Source: Pseudomonadota bacterium
GTDB lineage: Bacteria > Pseudomonadota > Gammaproteobacteria > Steroidobacterales > Woeseiaceae
Direction: 5' to 3'
NCBI GenBank assembly: GCA_022563195.1
Contig: JADFNV010000022.1
Location: 1 to 52,860 of the forward strand
Length of the DNA: 52,860 bases
In this document: positions 37,068-46,122 of the stretch, one piece after another
Position numbering within the stretch: the stretch's first letter is position 1
Layout: each line of letters begins with the position of its first letter
Made by a program: the position numbers and the translations under genes
The notes under the pieces: model-generated
Database searches by the model: none
Seen by the model: only the letters and a program-made list of their open reading frames with translations
Told to the model about the DNA's origin: nothing

Positions 37068-39011
37068 ATGCCAAATATTACTCTACCTGACGGATCCGTC
37101 CGGCAGTACGACGCCGCCACCTCGGGTGCCGAAATCGCCGCCAGCATCGGCAAGAGCCTGGCGCGTGACGCCGTGGCCGTTCGAGTCGATGGCGAACTCG
37201 TTGACCTGACTCGCGCTATTGACGCTGATGCAGTAGTCGAGATCGTTACGCGGGATTCCGACGACGGTCTGGAGTTGCTGCGGCATGACGCTGCACATGT
37301 ACTGGCCGAAGCTGTCAAGGAACTCTGGCCGGACACCCAGGTTACGATCGGGCCGGCCATTGAGAACGGTTTTTATTACGATTTCGCTCGCAAGACACCG
37401 TTCACCGACGAAGACCTCGATGTGATCGAAGCACGAATGAAGGAAATCGTCGACCGTGACGAGCCGATTTCACGAGAAATCTGGGATCGCGGCGAAGCCG
37501 TCGATTTTTTTCGCAGTATCGGCGAAGCGTACAAGGCCGAGATTATCGAAGGCATCCCGTCAGACGAAGCGTTGACCCTGTACCGCCAGGGTGAATTTGT
37601 TGACCTCTGTCGCGGCCCTCACCTGCCGTCCACAGGCAAGCTCGGCAAGGCCTTCAAACTCACTCGTGTCTCTGGCGCTTACTGGCGCGGCGATTCGCGC
37701 AATGAAATGCTACAACGCGTGTACGGCACAGCCTGGTCCAACGAAAAGCAATTGCGAAAATACCTGCAGTTGCTGGAGGAGGCCGAGAAGCGCGACCACC
37801 GACGCCTTGGGCGGGTAATGGACCTGTTCCATTTTCAAGAAGAAGCGCCCGGCGCAGTATTCTGGCATGCGAAGGGCTGGGCGTTGTTTCTGACCCTCGT
37901 CGATTACATGCGACAACGTCAGAACGAAGCGGGTTATATGGAAGTCAATACTCCTGAACTGATGGATCGTACCCTGTGGGAAAAATCGGGTCATTGGGAG
38001 ACGTTCGGCGAGAATATGTTTATAACCGAAACCGAAGACGGGCGTAAATACGCTATCAAACCAATGAACTGCCCGGGTCATGTGCAGATTTTCAAGCAGG
38101 GCATTACGAGTTACCGCGATTTGCCTTGTCGAATCGCCGAGTTTGGCAAAGTGCACCGCTACGAACCGTCGGGCGCGTTGCACGGCATGCTGCGCGTGCG
38201 CGCATTTACACAAGACGACGCACACATTTTCTGTACTCCTGAGCAAATAACTGCAGAGACGATTGCAGTTTGCGATCTGATACTCAGTATTTACAGTGAT
38301 TTCGGTTTCGACGACGTACGCATCAAGTATGCCGATCGTCCCGACGTGCGTGTTGGCGACGACGACGTCTGGGATCAGTCGGAAGCGGCATTGAAGGAGG
38401 CTCTTGATGCATCGGGACTCGACTACACACACAACCCAGGCGAAGGCGCGTTCTACGGACCCAAACTCGAATTTGTATTGCGTGACGCGATCGGCCGCGA
38501 TTGGCAATGCGGTACTCTGCAAGTCGATTTGAATTTGCCGGGACGACTCAATGCCACGTACATCGGCAAAGACGGCAACAAGCACACTCCGGTGCTTTTG
38601 CACCGTGCGATGTTTGGATCACTCGAACGATTTATTGCCATTCTTATCGAGCATCACGCCGGCCATCTACCCTTATGGCTCGCACCGACCCAGATCAGTG
38701 TTTTGACGATCACATCTGACGCCGACGATTACGCAAAGATCGTTGCAGGCGAATTCCGGAATGCCGGTTTCCGAACCGAGACCGATTTACGCAACGAGAA
38801 AATCTCTTACAAGGTTCGCGAGCACAGCGTGCAAAAAGTCCCGGTATTGCTCGCCGTCGGCCAACGCGAAATTGATGATCAGACTGTCGCGATCCGCCGT
38901 CTCGGGTCCAAAAAGCAGCGAGTCCTGCCGCTCAGCGAGGCTCTCGCAGAGCTGTCCGATGAAGTTCGCAGCCGCGGACAGAGCCGCCAGGATTCGCGTT
39001 CCCAACACTGA
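37068..39011 (+). CDS. thrS: Threonyl-tRNA synthetase
   Basis: Class II synthetase of 647 residues. It has an N-terminal TGS domain ([14 protein letters not shown] onward), an editing domain with [10 protein letters not shown], the catalytic core with [11 protein letters not shown] (zinc Cys and His), [20 protein letters not shown] (motif 2) and [13 protein letters not shown] (motif 3), and the C-terminal anticodon-binding domain. In E. coli thrS is followed by infC-rpmI-rplT; here the next gene is the chimera at 39198, so the usual operon is broken. Confidence 0.96.
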   Translation: MPNITLPDGSVRQYDAATSGAEIAASIGKSLARDAVAVRVDGELVDLTRAIDADAVVEIVTRDSDDGLELLRHDAAHVLAEAVKELWPDTQVTIGPAIENGFYYDFARKTPFTDEDLDVIEARMKEIVDRDEPISREIWDRGEAVDFFRSIGEAYKAEIIEGIPSDEALTLYRQGEFVDLCRGPHLPSTGKLGKAFKLTRVSGAYWRGDSRNEMLQRVYGTAWSNEKQLRKYLQLLEEAEKRDHRRLGRVMDLFHFQEEAPGAVFWHAKGWALFLTLVDYMRQRQNEAGYMEVNTPELMDRTLWEKSGHWETFGENMFITETEDGRKYAIKPMNCPGHVQIFKQGITSYRDLPCRIAEFGKVHRYEPSGALHGMLRVRAFTQDDAHIFCTPEQITAETIAVCDLILSIYSDFGFDDVRIKYADRPDVRVGDDDVWDQSEAALKEALDASGLDYTHNPGEGAFYGPKLEFVLRDAIGRDWQCGTLQVDLNLPGRLNATYIGKDGNKHTPVLLHRAMFGSLERFIAILIEHHAGHLPLWLAPTQISVLTITSDADDYAKIVAGEFRNAGFRTETDLRNEKISYKVREHSVQKVPVLLAVGQREIDDQTVAIRRLGSKKQRVLPLSEALAELSDEVRSRGQSRQDSRSQH

Positions 39012-39068
39012 TTTTCCGACTTCGGGTATTCGGCTTAAGCCCAATTGTGATGGTACGTACACTTTGAC

Positions 39069-39084
39069 TGTGCGGCGCGTCACA
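39069..39084. promoter_or_regulatory. CRP/Vfr-like binding site
   Basis: TGTGC-N6-TCACA matches the CRP pattern at nine of ten positions. It lies 114 bases before the chimeric gene at 39198. Motif evidence only. Confidence 0.35.
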
Positions 39085-39197
39085 GATTCGAATATCGATC
39101 GGTCGCTGGCCACTATTTGCCTTATGTACAAGGATATACTCCCCCGACGCCAAGGAGCATGCGCGTTATTCGACATAAGTCATCGGAGGATTATTGA

Positions 39198-41993
39198 GTG
39201 TCGCTGGAAAAATTCAAAACACAGGTATTGTTAATACATAGCGAGCAAAGCACTCTCGACAATCTAAGTAGTGGATTCAACGAGCGCTATACCGTGCACT
39301 GTGCAACCAGCGGCAGTGAAGCACTGAGTACACTCGGAGAGATATCGATCCACGTCCTTGTGTCGGCCCAGGACTTGCCAGGGATGAGTGGCCTCGATGC
39401 ATTGCGCGAAGCTAAAAGACGATCGCCCGAGACAATCGGCATTCTGCTTGCCGGATCTTCTGGCGAAAGCGTTGAGGCACTCGTTGGCGATCAGGAAGTT
39501 TTTCAAATCGTGCACGGCGGGGTTACGCCCGAGTCTCTGCGCAAGCTGATTGACAATGCGACCAAACAGGCGCGACTGCTTGCAATTTCAAGATCGGCAA
39601 ACGATACATCGGCCAACGTTGATGTACCTGTCACCGAAAATATTGTCATGGAGACCTTGGACAATGGTGCGTCCGTAATCAGCGATGGCACCGGACGGTT
39701 GCCTGTACTCAACCCAAACAAAATTTCGGCGGCGGCGAACGCTGGTTCAAGAGCAGTCGACATACTTGTTCTCACTAAAGATAATGAGTTCCTATCCACG
39801 GTTCGGGAATCTGCGCGCGGCATGCACAATGTCTTGCACGCCAATACGATAGCGCAGGCAGACAGTGCAGTTCGCAAGGGCAAGGTCGGCGTCGCCGTAG
39901 TCGACGCCGCAGTGGTTGGTGGAAACGTCGAGAAAGTGACCATGCATCTGCGCACAACAGCGCCAAGGCTGGTTGCGATCGTTGCCGGTCGCCGCGACGA
40001 CGGTGAAATGCTCATGGACCTGATCAACCGCGGCAAAGTGTACCGGTTTTTGTTGAAGCCGGTGTCACCAGGCCGTGCGCGACTCGCCATCGAAGCGTCG
40101 GTCAAACACCACCTGGAAGCTCCTGACTCAGCCTTCAAGTCTGTGGGCAAGGCGCCGATCGCCAAGGTGCAACCCACTGCAAGACGTCGGGCGGGCACGA
40201 AGTCGAAGTCAGTCGCACCACCGATGCGTACCGCAACACCGCTGGCAAAGGCAACATCCAAATCGATTCCGACGGTGAAAGTGGAACCAAGGGCCATCCG
40301 CGCATCAAAGGCAGCGAACCTTTCATCACCGGTAAGTGATGGCTTGTCGGGCGCGTTTGGCACGGAAGACAAGAGTCTCGTCGATACGATAACAGGCATT
40401 ATCAAATCGGTAGCCACAACATTCTCGGACGGAAGGAATGCTGACATCCAGGAATCGGAAAGGCCTGCTGTATACAGTTCCGGTGAGTCCTCGTTCACCG
40501 GCCCGAAATTTCTTGGCATGGGTGCGGCGGCCCTCGTCATAGTTGCTGCACTGGGCTGGTGGGTTTTTGGTGGCTCGGATGACTCGGTCTCAGTTGAGCA
40601 GGCCTATCCTGGCACGCCTTCAATAGCAGAGGCAGATCCGGTGTTTGAATCCCTTGCGCCAGCGCCGGCCAAAACCGAAGTAAATGTTAATGAGTGGCTT
40701 AGTGAGGCTGAGTCGTCCCTGCTAGCGAGCCGCGCAGAAGATGCTGGCGCGGCATTGCAGCGAGTTAGTCTCGTCGATCCGGACAATCCCCGACTGCCAT
40801 TCCTGAACGCCCAACTCGCACAGATGCAACTTCGGAATTTCCTCAGCGATTCGCGGCTCGCAATTCTTGAGTCTCGCTTCGAGGATGCAAGCATTGCACT
40901 TGATGGCGCGCGAGCTTTACAGATCAATGGCGCAACCGACATCGACACCGTGGCCAGGGAACTCAGCAGTGCGGTAAGCGAGCAACGCGTCGACGACGTA
41001 CTGGTGCGGGCGAATGCGCGACTTGAAGAGGGAAAATTGACCGCACCGTCGAATGATAACGCCCGCTATTACTACGAACTTGCATTAAGCAACGACCGAC
41101 AGAACGTGGCAGCTCGCCAGGGACTGACGGCAGTCGCCAGTAAACTTGTACTTCAGGCACGCACTGAAATTGATTATGGTGATTTCAATACAGCCGACAT
41201 ATTGCTTGCCGACGCCCGCAGGCTCGATCCGTCGAGCATCGAATTGGCAGTTTCAACAGCAACGTTGAATACGGCTCGCGAGCGCCTGGATGAGGAACGT
41301 CGCGCTGCTGCCCAAAAAGCGGAGAACGAACGCGCCGCCGAAGAGCTTGCCGCAAATGAACGCGCCGCCGAAGAACTAGCCGCAAATGAACGCGCCGCCG
41401 AAGAACTAGCCGCAAGCCAACGCGCCGCCGAAGAGCTGGCCGCGAACCAACGCGCCGCAAATGAACGCGCCGCCGAAGAACTAGCCGCAAGCCAACGCGT
41501 CGCCGAAGAGCTGGCCGCGAGCCAACGCGCCGCCGAAGAACTGGCCGCGAACCAACGCGCCGCAGAAAAGCTTGCCGCGTATGAAAAGCTTGCCGCAGCC
41601 GACCAGGCTGACGGCGCCGAAGATAGAGTGACCGTGGCCGCTGCCGGCGGCGGCCAGATATTGCAGGTAAACGATTCAGGAGCGATTAACCCTGTCGTTA
41701 ACAACATGACGACGCCCGTTGGAGTCAGCACTTTGAATCGAACCAAGTATGTTGCGCCAAAGTATCCACGCGCGGCGCAACGCCGCAATCTCTCGGGATG
41801 GGTGGATGTAATATTTACGGTCGATATCGACGGATCTGTCAAAGATGTATTCATTCGCGAATCCAGCCCGGGCACCACGTTCGTCGGCGCAGCCGTGAAC
41901 GCCGTCGAAAACTGGAAGTTTGAACCGGTTACTGAGCGCGGCGTCGTCGTTCAAAAGCGCGCTGCTGTACGTATGATGTTTGCGCTCGAATGA
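39198..41993 (+). CDS. Double receiver-like / membrane / repeat / TonB C-terminal chimera
   Basis: Protein of 931 residues, GTG start with GGAGG ribosome binding site. Residues about 8-118 are a receiver-like domain with a MSGLDAL turn but no acidic pocket (IHSE) and Ala57 at the phospho-acceptor place. Residues about 186-310 are a second receiver-like domain with D236 and the Lys-Pro (LLKPVSPG). A basic linker follows, then one membrane helix (about 436-458, LGMGAAALVIVAALGWWVFGG). Next come TPR-like helices (about 490-690), repeats of ERAAEELAAN, and a TonB C-terminal domain (about 845-931, PKYPRAAQRRNLSGW). So a cytoplasmic sensor-like part is joined through the membrane to a periplasmic TonB end. 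Function is unknown. Confidence 0.85.
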   Translation: MSLEKFKTQVLLIHSEQSTLDNLSSGFNERYTVHCATSGSEALSTLGEISIHVLVSAQDLPGMSGLDALREAKRRSPETIGILLAGSSGESVEALVGDQEVFQIVHGGVTPESLRKLIDNATKQARLLAISRSANDTSANVDVPVTENIVMETLDNGASVISDGTGRLPVLNPNKISAAANAGSRAVDILVLTKDNEFLSTVRESARGMHNVLHANTIAQADSAVRKGKVGVAVVDAAVVGGNVEKVTMHLRTTAPRLVAIVAGRRDDGEMLMDLINRGKVYRFLLKPVSPGRARLAIEASVKHHLEAPDSAFKSVGKAPIAKVQPTARRRAGTKSKSVAPPMRTATPLAKATSKSIPTVKVEPRAIRASKAANLSSPVSDGLSGAFGTEDKSLVDTITGIIKSVATTFSDGRNADIQESERPAVYSSGESSFTGPKFLGMGAAALVIVAALGWWVFGGSDDSVSVEQAYPGTPSIAEADPVFESLAPAPAKTEVNVNEWLSEAESSLLASRAEDAGAALQRVSLVDPDNPRLPFLNAQLAQMQLRNFLSDSRLAILESRFEDASIALDGARALQINGATDIDTVARELSSAVSEQRVDDVLVRANARLEEGKLTAPSNDNARYYYELALSNDRQNVAARQGLTAVASKLVLQARTEIDYGDFNTADILLADARRLDPSSIELAVSTATLNTARERLDEERRAAAQKAENERAAEELAANERAAEELAANERAAEELAASQRAAEELAANQRAANERAAEELAASQRVAEELAASQRAAEELAANQRAAEKLAAYEKLAAADQADGAEDRVTVAAAGGGQILQVNDSGAINPVVNNMTTPVGVSTLNRTKYVAPKYPRAAQRRNLSGWVDVIFTVDIDGSVKDVFIRESSPGTTFVGAAVNAVENWKFEPVTERGVVVQKRAAVRMMFALE
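41325..41580 (+). repeat. Tandem 30-base coding repeat
   Basis: Repeated near-identical 30-base units encode ERAAEELAAN and variants (SQRAAEELAA), about eight times, with one shortened unit (NQRAA). It probably forms a periplasm-spanning helix. Near-identity at DNA level suggests recent expansion and likely length variation. Confidence 0.9.
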
Positions 41994-42088
41994 GGGTTGC
42001 CTGCTAGCCCAGCAAAATCGTCCAATCTGGACTAATTAAATCGTTCGGGCTAATCTAGGTCAATCAGCAGGCCGAAAGGGAACCACCT

Positions 42089-42751
42089 TTGATCGCGAAT
42101 CCGTCCCCTGTCGCACCAAAACCGGCGCGCAAACAACAGGAACGTAGCATCGTGACGCAGCAGAAGTTGCTCGACGCCGCGATCCAGGCATTTTCCGAAA
42201 ACGGTTTCAAAGGCACGTCCACGCGTGGCATCGCTGAACGGGCGGGCGTGCATCATCCGCTGATTACCTATCATTTCAAGAATAAGGACTTGCTTTGGCG
42301 TGCCGCCGCTGACCGTATATTCAAGGAATTCAATTCGTCGCTGATCAAGGCCATGTCCGAGGTCCCGGAAGTGGATCCGAAGGCCCGCGCTGAAGTTTTT
42401 ATTCGGACCTATGTCCGCTGTGCCCACAGCCAACCCGCGATGCACAAGATCATTTTGCGGGAGTCGAGCTATCCGAGTGACCGGCTTGACTGGCTCGTTG
42501 CAACACACTTAAAACCATTGTTCGAACTGGTCGTCGACCAGCTAAAAGTGCTACAGGAACTCGGTATCGCACCCGCCGGTAGTCCTGCACTTCTGTACAA
42601 CATGATACGTGTTTCGGCTGGTGGATTGCTGGCGCTCGGCCTGGAAATCAAGGGGACGAGCGGTATCGATCTCGAGGATCAGCGCGAACTCGACGAACTC
42701 GCCGACATGATTATCCGCGTGTTTCTTCCCGGCGACTCGGCACCAAGCTAG
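42089..42751 (+). CDS. TetR family transcriptional regulator
   Basis: Protein of about 220 residues with a TetR-type helix-turn-helix near the N-terminus (LDAAIQAFSENGFKGTSTRGIAERAGVHHPLITYHFKNKDLL, given as parts: AIQAFSENGFKGTSTRG then AERAGVHHPLITYHF), and a ligand domain with a mid-protein RESSYPSDRLDWL. The start is a TTG at 42089 behind GAAAGGGA; a GTG 21 codons in is an alternative. It may control the convergent xdhC and polyamine operon, whose end it overlaps by four bases, but this is inference. Confidence 0.85.
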   Translation: MIANPSPVAPKPARKQQERSIVTQQKLLDAAIQAFSENGFKGTSTRGIAERAGVHHPLITYHFKNKDLLWRAAADRIFKEFNSSLIKAMSEVPEVDPKARAEVFIRTYVRCAHSQPAMHKIILRESSYPSDRLDWLVATHLKPLFELVVDQLKVLQELGIAPAGSPALLYNMIRVSAGGLLALGLEIKGTSGIDLEDQRELDELADMIIRVFLPGDSAPS

Positions 42752-43806
42752 TCCGACGCCAAGGTTTCCTGCATCTGCGCGATAATTGATAAGGCAATCG
42801 GCGCCGGCCCGCGGCCGCCGATATCGAGTCCGGCCGGGCCATGCAGCCGACCCCGAATTTTCTCCGCAGCAGGACCCAGTTCCGACAGCAAACGTTCACA
42901 GCGGCTGGCCGGACCGAGTAGACCGACGTAGCGAATGTCTGTGTCAGCGAGTTGCCGCAGGTAACTGCGGTCACTGCTAAGGTGATGGCTCATGACAATC
43001 GCGAAATCGAACTGCGACAAATCAATCGTCTTACTGAGTTCGTCGACGGCAATGCAATGCGCAGCCTCAGTACGCGAGAAATCACCGGCATCGATATAGG
43101 CCGGCCGATGATCGACGATCGTACAACGCCAGCCCAGCTCATCAGCAAGTTTCACGAGTGGTTCTGCGTCGAGGCCGGCACCCAGCACAAGAATTTGTGG
43201 GGGCGGTGCGACCGTTGTACACAGCACGAGAACATCATTGTCACCATCGACAATGCGCGAACTCTGTGACTTGTTGGCGGCGAGCGCGGCCCGTGCCTCA
43301 ATTTCCAGCGCACCGGCAAGGTCTCCGCTTACGCCGAACACCTGTGTCTCGTCATCGGCGACAACGACGGTCGCTCCCAGCAGGGCCGCCGCCGATGACG
43401 CCTCGATGATGGTGGCTACCACCGCTCGTGTGGTGCCGCGGAGAATTTCCGCAATCGCCGCAAATGGCGCGTAATGACTTTTCGGTAACACGGGCTGCAA
43501 GAAAATACGCATCAGTCCATCGCATCCCACGCCGAGTCCCCAGAGCTCATCATCGTCGGTCGCGAGGTCATAGGTCACCGCCTGCGCGCAGCCTGATTCC
43601 AGTACCATCTGGGCACGCACCGCGACATCGCCTTCAAGGCAGCCACCGGACAACATGCCGCGGAAAACACCGTTCTGGTCGATCAGCATCAGTGTGCCCG
43701 CTTTGCTGTAGGTCGACCCTTCCGTCTCAAATACCGTGGCCAGCACAAGAGGTTCCGCACGACTCCTGTGATCGTCAAAGAACTGCAACAGATTCGCCGA
43801 ATTCAC
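42748..43806 (-). CDS. XdhC/CoxI family protein
   Basis: Protein of 352 residues. The N-terminal XdhC_CoxI domain has EGSTYSKAGTLMLID and LSGGCLEGDVAVRAQ; the C-terminal Rossmann part has ILVLGAGLDAEPLVKLADEL. These proteins bind and help insert sulfurated molybdopterin into xanthine-dehydrogenase-type enzymes. It sits seven bases after the PuuB-like gene, at the end of the polyamine operon, and overlaps the TetR gene by four bases. No molybdoenzyme is in the window, so its client is elsewhere. Confidence 0.85.
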   Translation of the reverse strand: MNSANLLQFFDDHRSRAEPLVLATVFETEGSTYSKAGTLMLIDQNGVFRGMLSGGCLEGDVAVRAQMVLESGCAQAVTYDLATDDDELWGLGVGCDGLMRIFLQPVLPKSHYAPFAAIAEILRGTTRAVVATIIEASSAAALLGATVVVADDETQVFGVSGDLAGALEIEARAALAANKSQSSRIVDGDNDVLVLCTTVAPPPQILVLGAGLDAEPLVKLADELGWRCTIVDHRPAYIDAGDFSRTEAAHCIAVDELSKTIDLSQFDFAIVMSHHLSSDRSYLRQLADTDIRYVGLLGPASRCERLLSELGPAAEKIRGRLHGPAGLDIGGRGPAPIALSIIAQMQETLASD

Positions 43807-43813
43807 GATGTTG

Positions 43814-45094
43814 CTACAACAATTCCTTTATGCGGTAGTACATCATGCCGAGCGCAAGCGCCGGATTGGCAAACCACTTTCCCCCCGGCATCGGAAAATG
43901 GAAAACCTTCGAGAAAATGTCGAATTGTTCGGTATCGCCAGCGACAACATCGGCGAGTATTTTGCCACCCAGGTGGGTCGGCGCGATGCCATGGCCAGAA
44001 TAGCCTTGCACGTAGTAAGTGTTGCCTTCGATGCGGCCGAATTGCGGAATGCGCTTGACGCTGATGCCGATGTAGCCACCCCACTCGTAGTCGACGCGCA
44101 CGCCTTCGAGCTGTGGGAATATTTTGAGCAACTTTGGCAATAGTGATGCCGTAATACTCTTGGGATTGCGCCCAGAGTAATTGCACAAGCCGCCGAACAG
44201 CATGCGACCGTCTGTCGACAGTCGAAAATAATTAAGAGCGGTGCACTGCTCGCAATAGGCCATATCGGGAGGCAGCAACGCACGGGCGCGCTCGTCTCCA
44301 AGCGGCTCTGTTGCGATGATATAGCTGCCGACTGGGATGACAGTGCGCTTGAGTTTCGGCACCGTGTCGCGCAGGTAGGCATTACCTGCCAGCAACACTT
44401 TGTTCGCAAAAATCTTGCCCGATTCGGTTTCGATGAAGGGCTTGGCGCCGTGCCTCACGCGTGTGACTTTGGTTTGTTCGAAGATCTTCACGCCTAAGTC
44501 ACTCGCTGCCCGTGCCTCGCCCAGACAGAGATTGAGAGGGTGCAGATGACCGTTCCCCATATTAACGAGGCCGCCGATGTACTGGTCGGTCTCGACATAG
44601 TCGCGCATATCCACCTGATCGACGATGCGCATCTCGTGCGGGTAATGATGTCGCTGACTGTCCTCGATGTAGTCTTCGAGATCGCGCATTTCCGCAGGGC
44701 GCGCTGCTACATCAAGAAATCCAAACTTCAAGTCACAGTCAATCGAATACTGCTTGATCCGATCTACTACGATGTCACGACATTCGAGACCCATGGCACG
44801 GACCATGTCGGCCTCGGCACTGCCGATACGCTTGCGAATGTTCTCAACGTTAGTGAAGCCATCGATAAGCTGCCCGCCATTGCGACCCGTCGCGCCCCAG
44901 CCAATGCGATTCGCCTCAACCAGCACGACGTCGTAGCCACGTTCCGCGAGGTACAAGGCCGCCGATACGCCCGTGAATCCACCGCCAACGACAGCAATGT
45001 CGCAGCGGAGCTCACCGCTGAAACCTGGATAAGTTACGTCCGTATTGCGTGTGGCCGCGTAATAAGACGCTGCATGTTCGCGCGTATCTAGCAT
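43814..45094 (-). CDS. FAD-dependent oxidoreductase, PuuB-like
   Basis: Protein of 426 residues, the same length as E. coli PuuB, which oxidises gamma-glutamylputrescine. It has the FAD motif G37-G-G-F-T-G42 and the DAO-fold segments WGATGRNGGQLI and VQGYSGHGIAPTHLGGKI. I chose the ATG at 45094; the upstream frame is not protein-like. It is in a minus-strand polyamine operon with a PuuD-like hydrolase and a glutamine-synthetase-like ligase, which supports a putrescine role over a generic amino-acid oxidase. Confidence 0.87.
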   Translation of the reverse strand: MLDTREHAASYYAATRNTDVTYPGFSGELRCDIAVVGGGFTGVSAALYLAERGYDVVLVEANRIGWGATGRNGGQLIDGFTNVENIRKRIGSAEADMVRAMGLECRDIVVDRIKQYSIDCDLKFGFLDVAARPAEMRDLEDYIEDSQRHHYPHEMRIVDQVDMRDYVETDQYIGGLVNMGNGHLHPLNLCLGEARAASDLGVKIFEQTKVTRVRHGAKPFIETESGKIFANKVLLAGNAYLRDTVPKLKRTVIPVGSYIIATEPLGDERARALLPPDMAYCEQCTALNYFRLSTDGRMLFGGLCNYSGRNPKSITASLLPKLLKIFPQLEGVRVDYEWGGYIGISVKRIPQFGRIEGNTYYVQGYSGHGIAPTHLGGKILADVVAGDTEQFDIFSKVFHFPMPGGKWFANPALALGMMYYRIKELL

Positions 45095-45111
45095 CACTAC
45101 ATTCCGCTGGA

Positions 45112-46092
45112 TTATTGGGTCGGCCGAGTAGCGTACAGGTAGAGCATTTCCATCGCCAGATGCGCCGCGGCCAATGCCGTAATTTCGCCGACGTCGTAGG
45201 CCGGGGCGACTTCGACAATGTCCATGCCGACGATATTGATGCCGGCAAGGCCGCGCATGATTGCAATCGCCTGGTGCGTGGTTAAGCCACCGCACACCGG
45301 CGTACCCGTTCCCGGCGCATAACTCGGATCCAGGCAATCAATATCAAAAGTAAGGTAGACAGGATTGTCGCCTACTGCCTTGCGTGCCTCGCTAATCGTT
45401 GCCGCGATACCGTTCTCGTGCACCCAGGGGGCGTCGAGCACATTGAATCCCATCGTGTCCGGATTCGTCGTTCGCAGGCCAATCTGTACCGACGTCGCTG
45501 GATCGACGAGGCCGTCTTTGGCCGCAAAATGAAACATCGTTCCATGGTCTATCCTGCCCTCTTCGTCGGCCCAGGTGTCGCTGTGAGCATCAAAATGCAG
45601 TAAGGAAAGCGGCCCGCCGTGTTTTCGCACATGCGCCTTGAGCAAGGGGTAGGCAATGAAGTGGTCACCGCCGAGCGCCAGCAGGCCCGGACCCTGGTTG
45701 ATGATTTCATAAGCGTGCTTTTCGATTGCGTCAGGCACGGTTTGTGGACGGCCAAAGTCGAAATAGCAGTCGCCATAGTCGATGACCGCGAGCTTGTCGA
45801 ACGGATCAAACTCCATGCCATAGGGTTTCTCCCACGCCATGATCGACGACGACGCCCGAATCGCCCGAGGGCCGAAACGCGCGCCCGGCCGATTGGTCGT
45901 CGCTGTGTCTAACGGTACGCCGGTTACGACGACATCGACGCCATCGAGGTCTTGCGTGTATTTGCGCCGCATGAAGGACGTAACACCGGCGTAGGTCGGC
46001 TCCGGCGTAGTGCCGTAGAGGTTTTCCCGCGTAATCGCATTATCGCCGCCTTGCTTGCGCGTGATCACCTTGTCGTCGCTGTGCTTATTCAT
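45112..46092 (-). CDS. Agmatinase / arginase family protein
   Basis: Ureohydrolase of 326 residues with both metal sites: GGDH144, D168-x-H170-x-D172 (HFDAHSDT) and D250-x-D252 (FDIDCLDPSYAPGTG). It hydrolyses a guanidino compound to urea and an amine; agmatine to putrescine is the best guess in this operon, but guanidinobutyrate or a related substrate cannot be excluded from sequence alone. It lies between the aminotransferase and PuuB-like genes. Confidence 0.88.
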   Translation of the reverse strand: MNKHSDDKVITRKQGGDNAITRENLYGTTPEPTYAGVTSFMRRKYTQDLDGVDVVVTGVPLDTATTNRPGARFGPRAIRASSSIMAWEKPYGMEFDPFDKLAVIDYGDCYFDFGRPQTVPDAIEKHAYEIINQGPGLLALGGDHFIAYPLLKAHVRKHGGPLSLLHFDAHSDTWADEEGRIDHGTMFHFAAKDGLVDPATSVQIGLRTTNPDTMGFNVLDAPWVHENGIAATISEARKAVGDNPVYLTFDIDCLDPSYAPGTGTPVCGGLTTHQAIAIMRGLAGINIVGMDIVEVAPAYDVGEITALAAAHLAMEMLYLYATRPTQ

Positions 46093-46122
46093 CCGTATCC
46101 ATGGTTATCGGCTGCTTAAGTA

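Noticed and set aside
39062..39150. TTGACT and TATACT as a promoter pair for the chimera
   Set aside because: The spacing between these boxes is far from 17 bases, so they are not a defensible promoter.
42001..42060. Possible relative of the 17862 palindrome (CTAGCCC ... GGGCTAA)
   Set aside because: Only the ends match and the interior does not pair well; chance similarity is likely.
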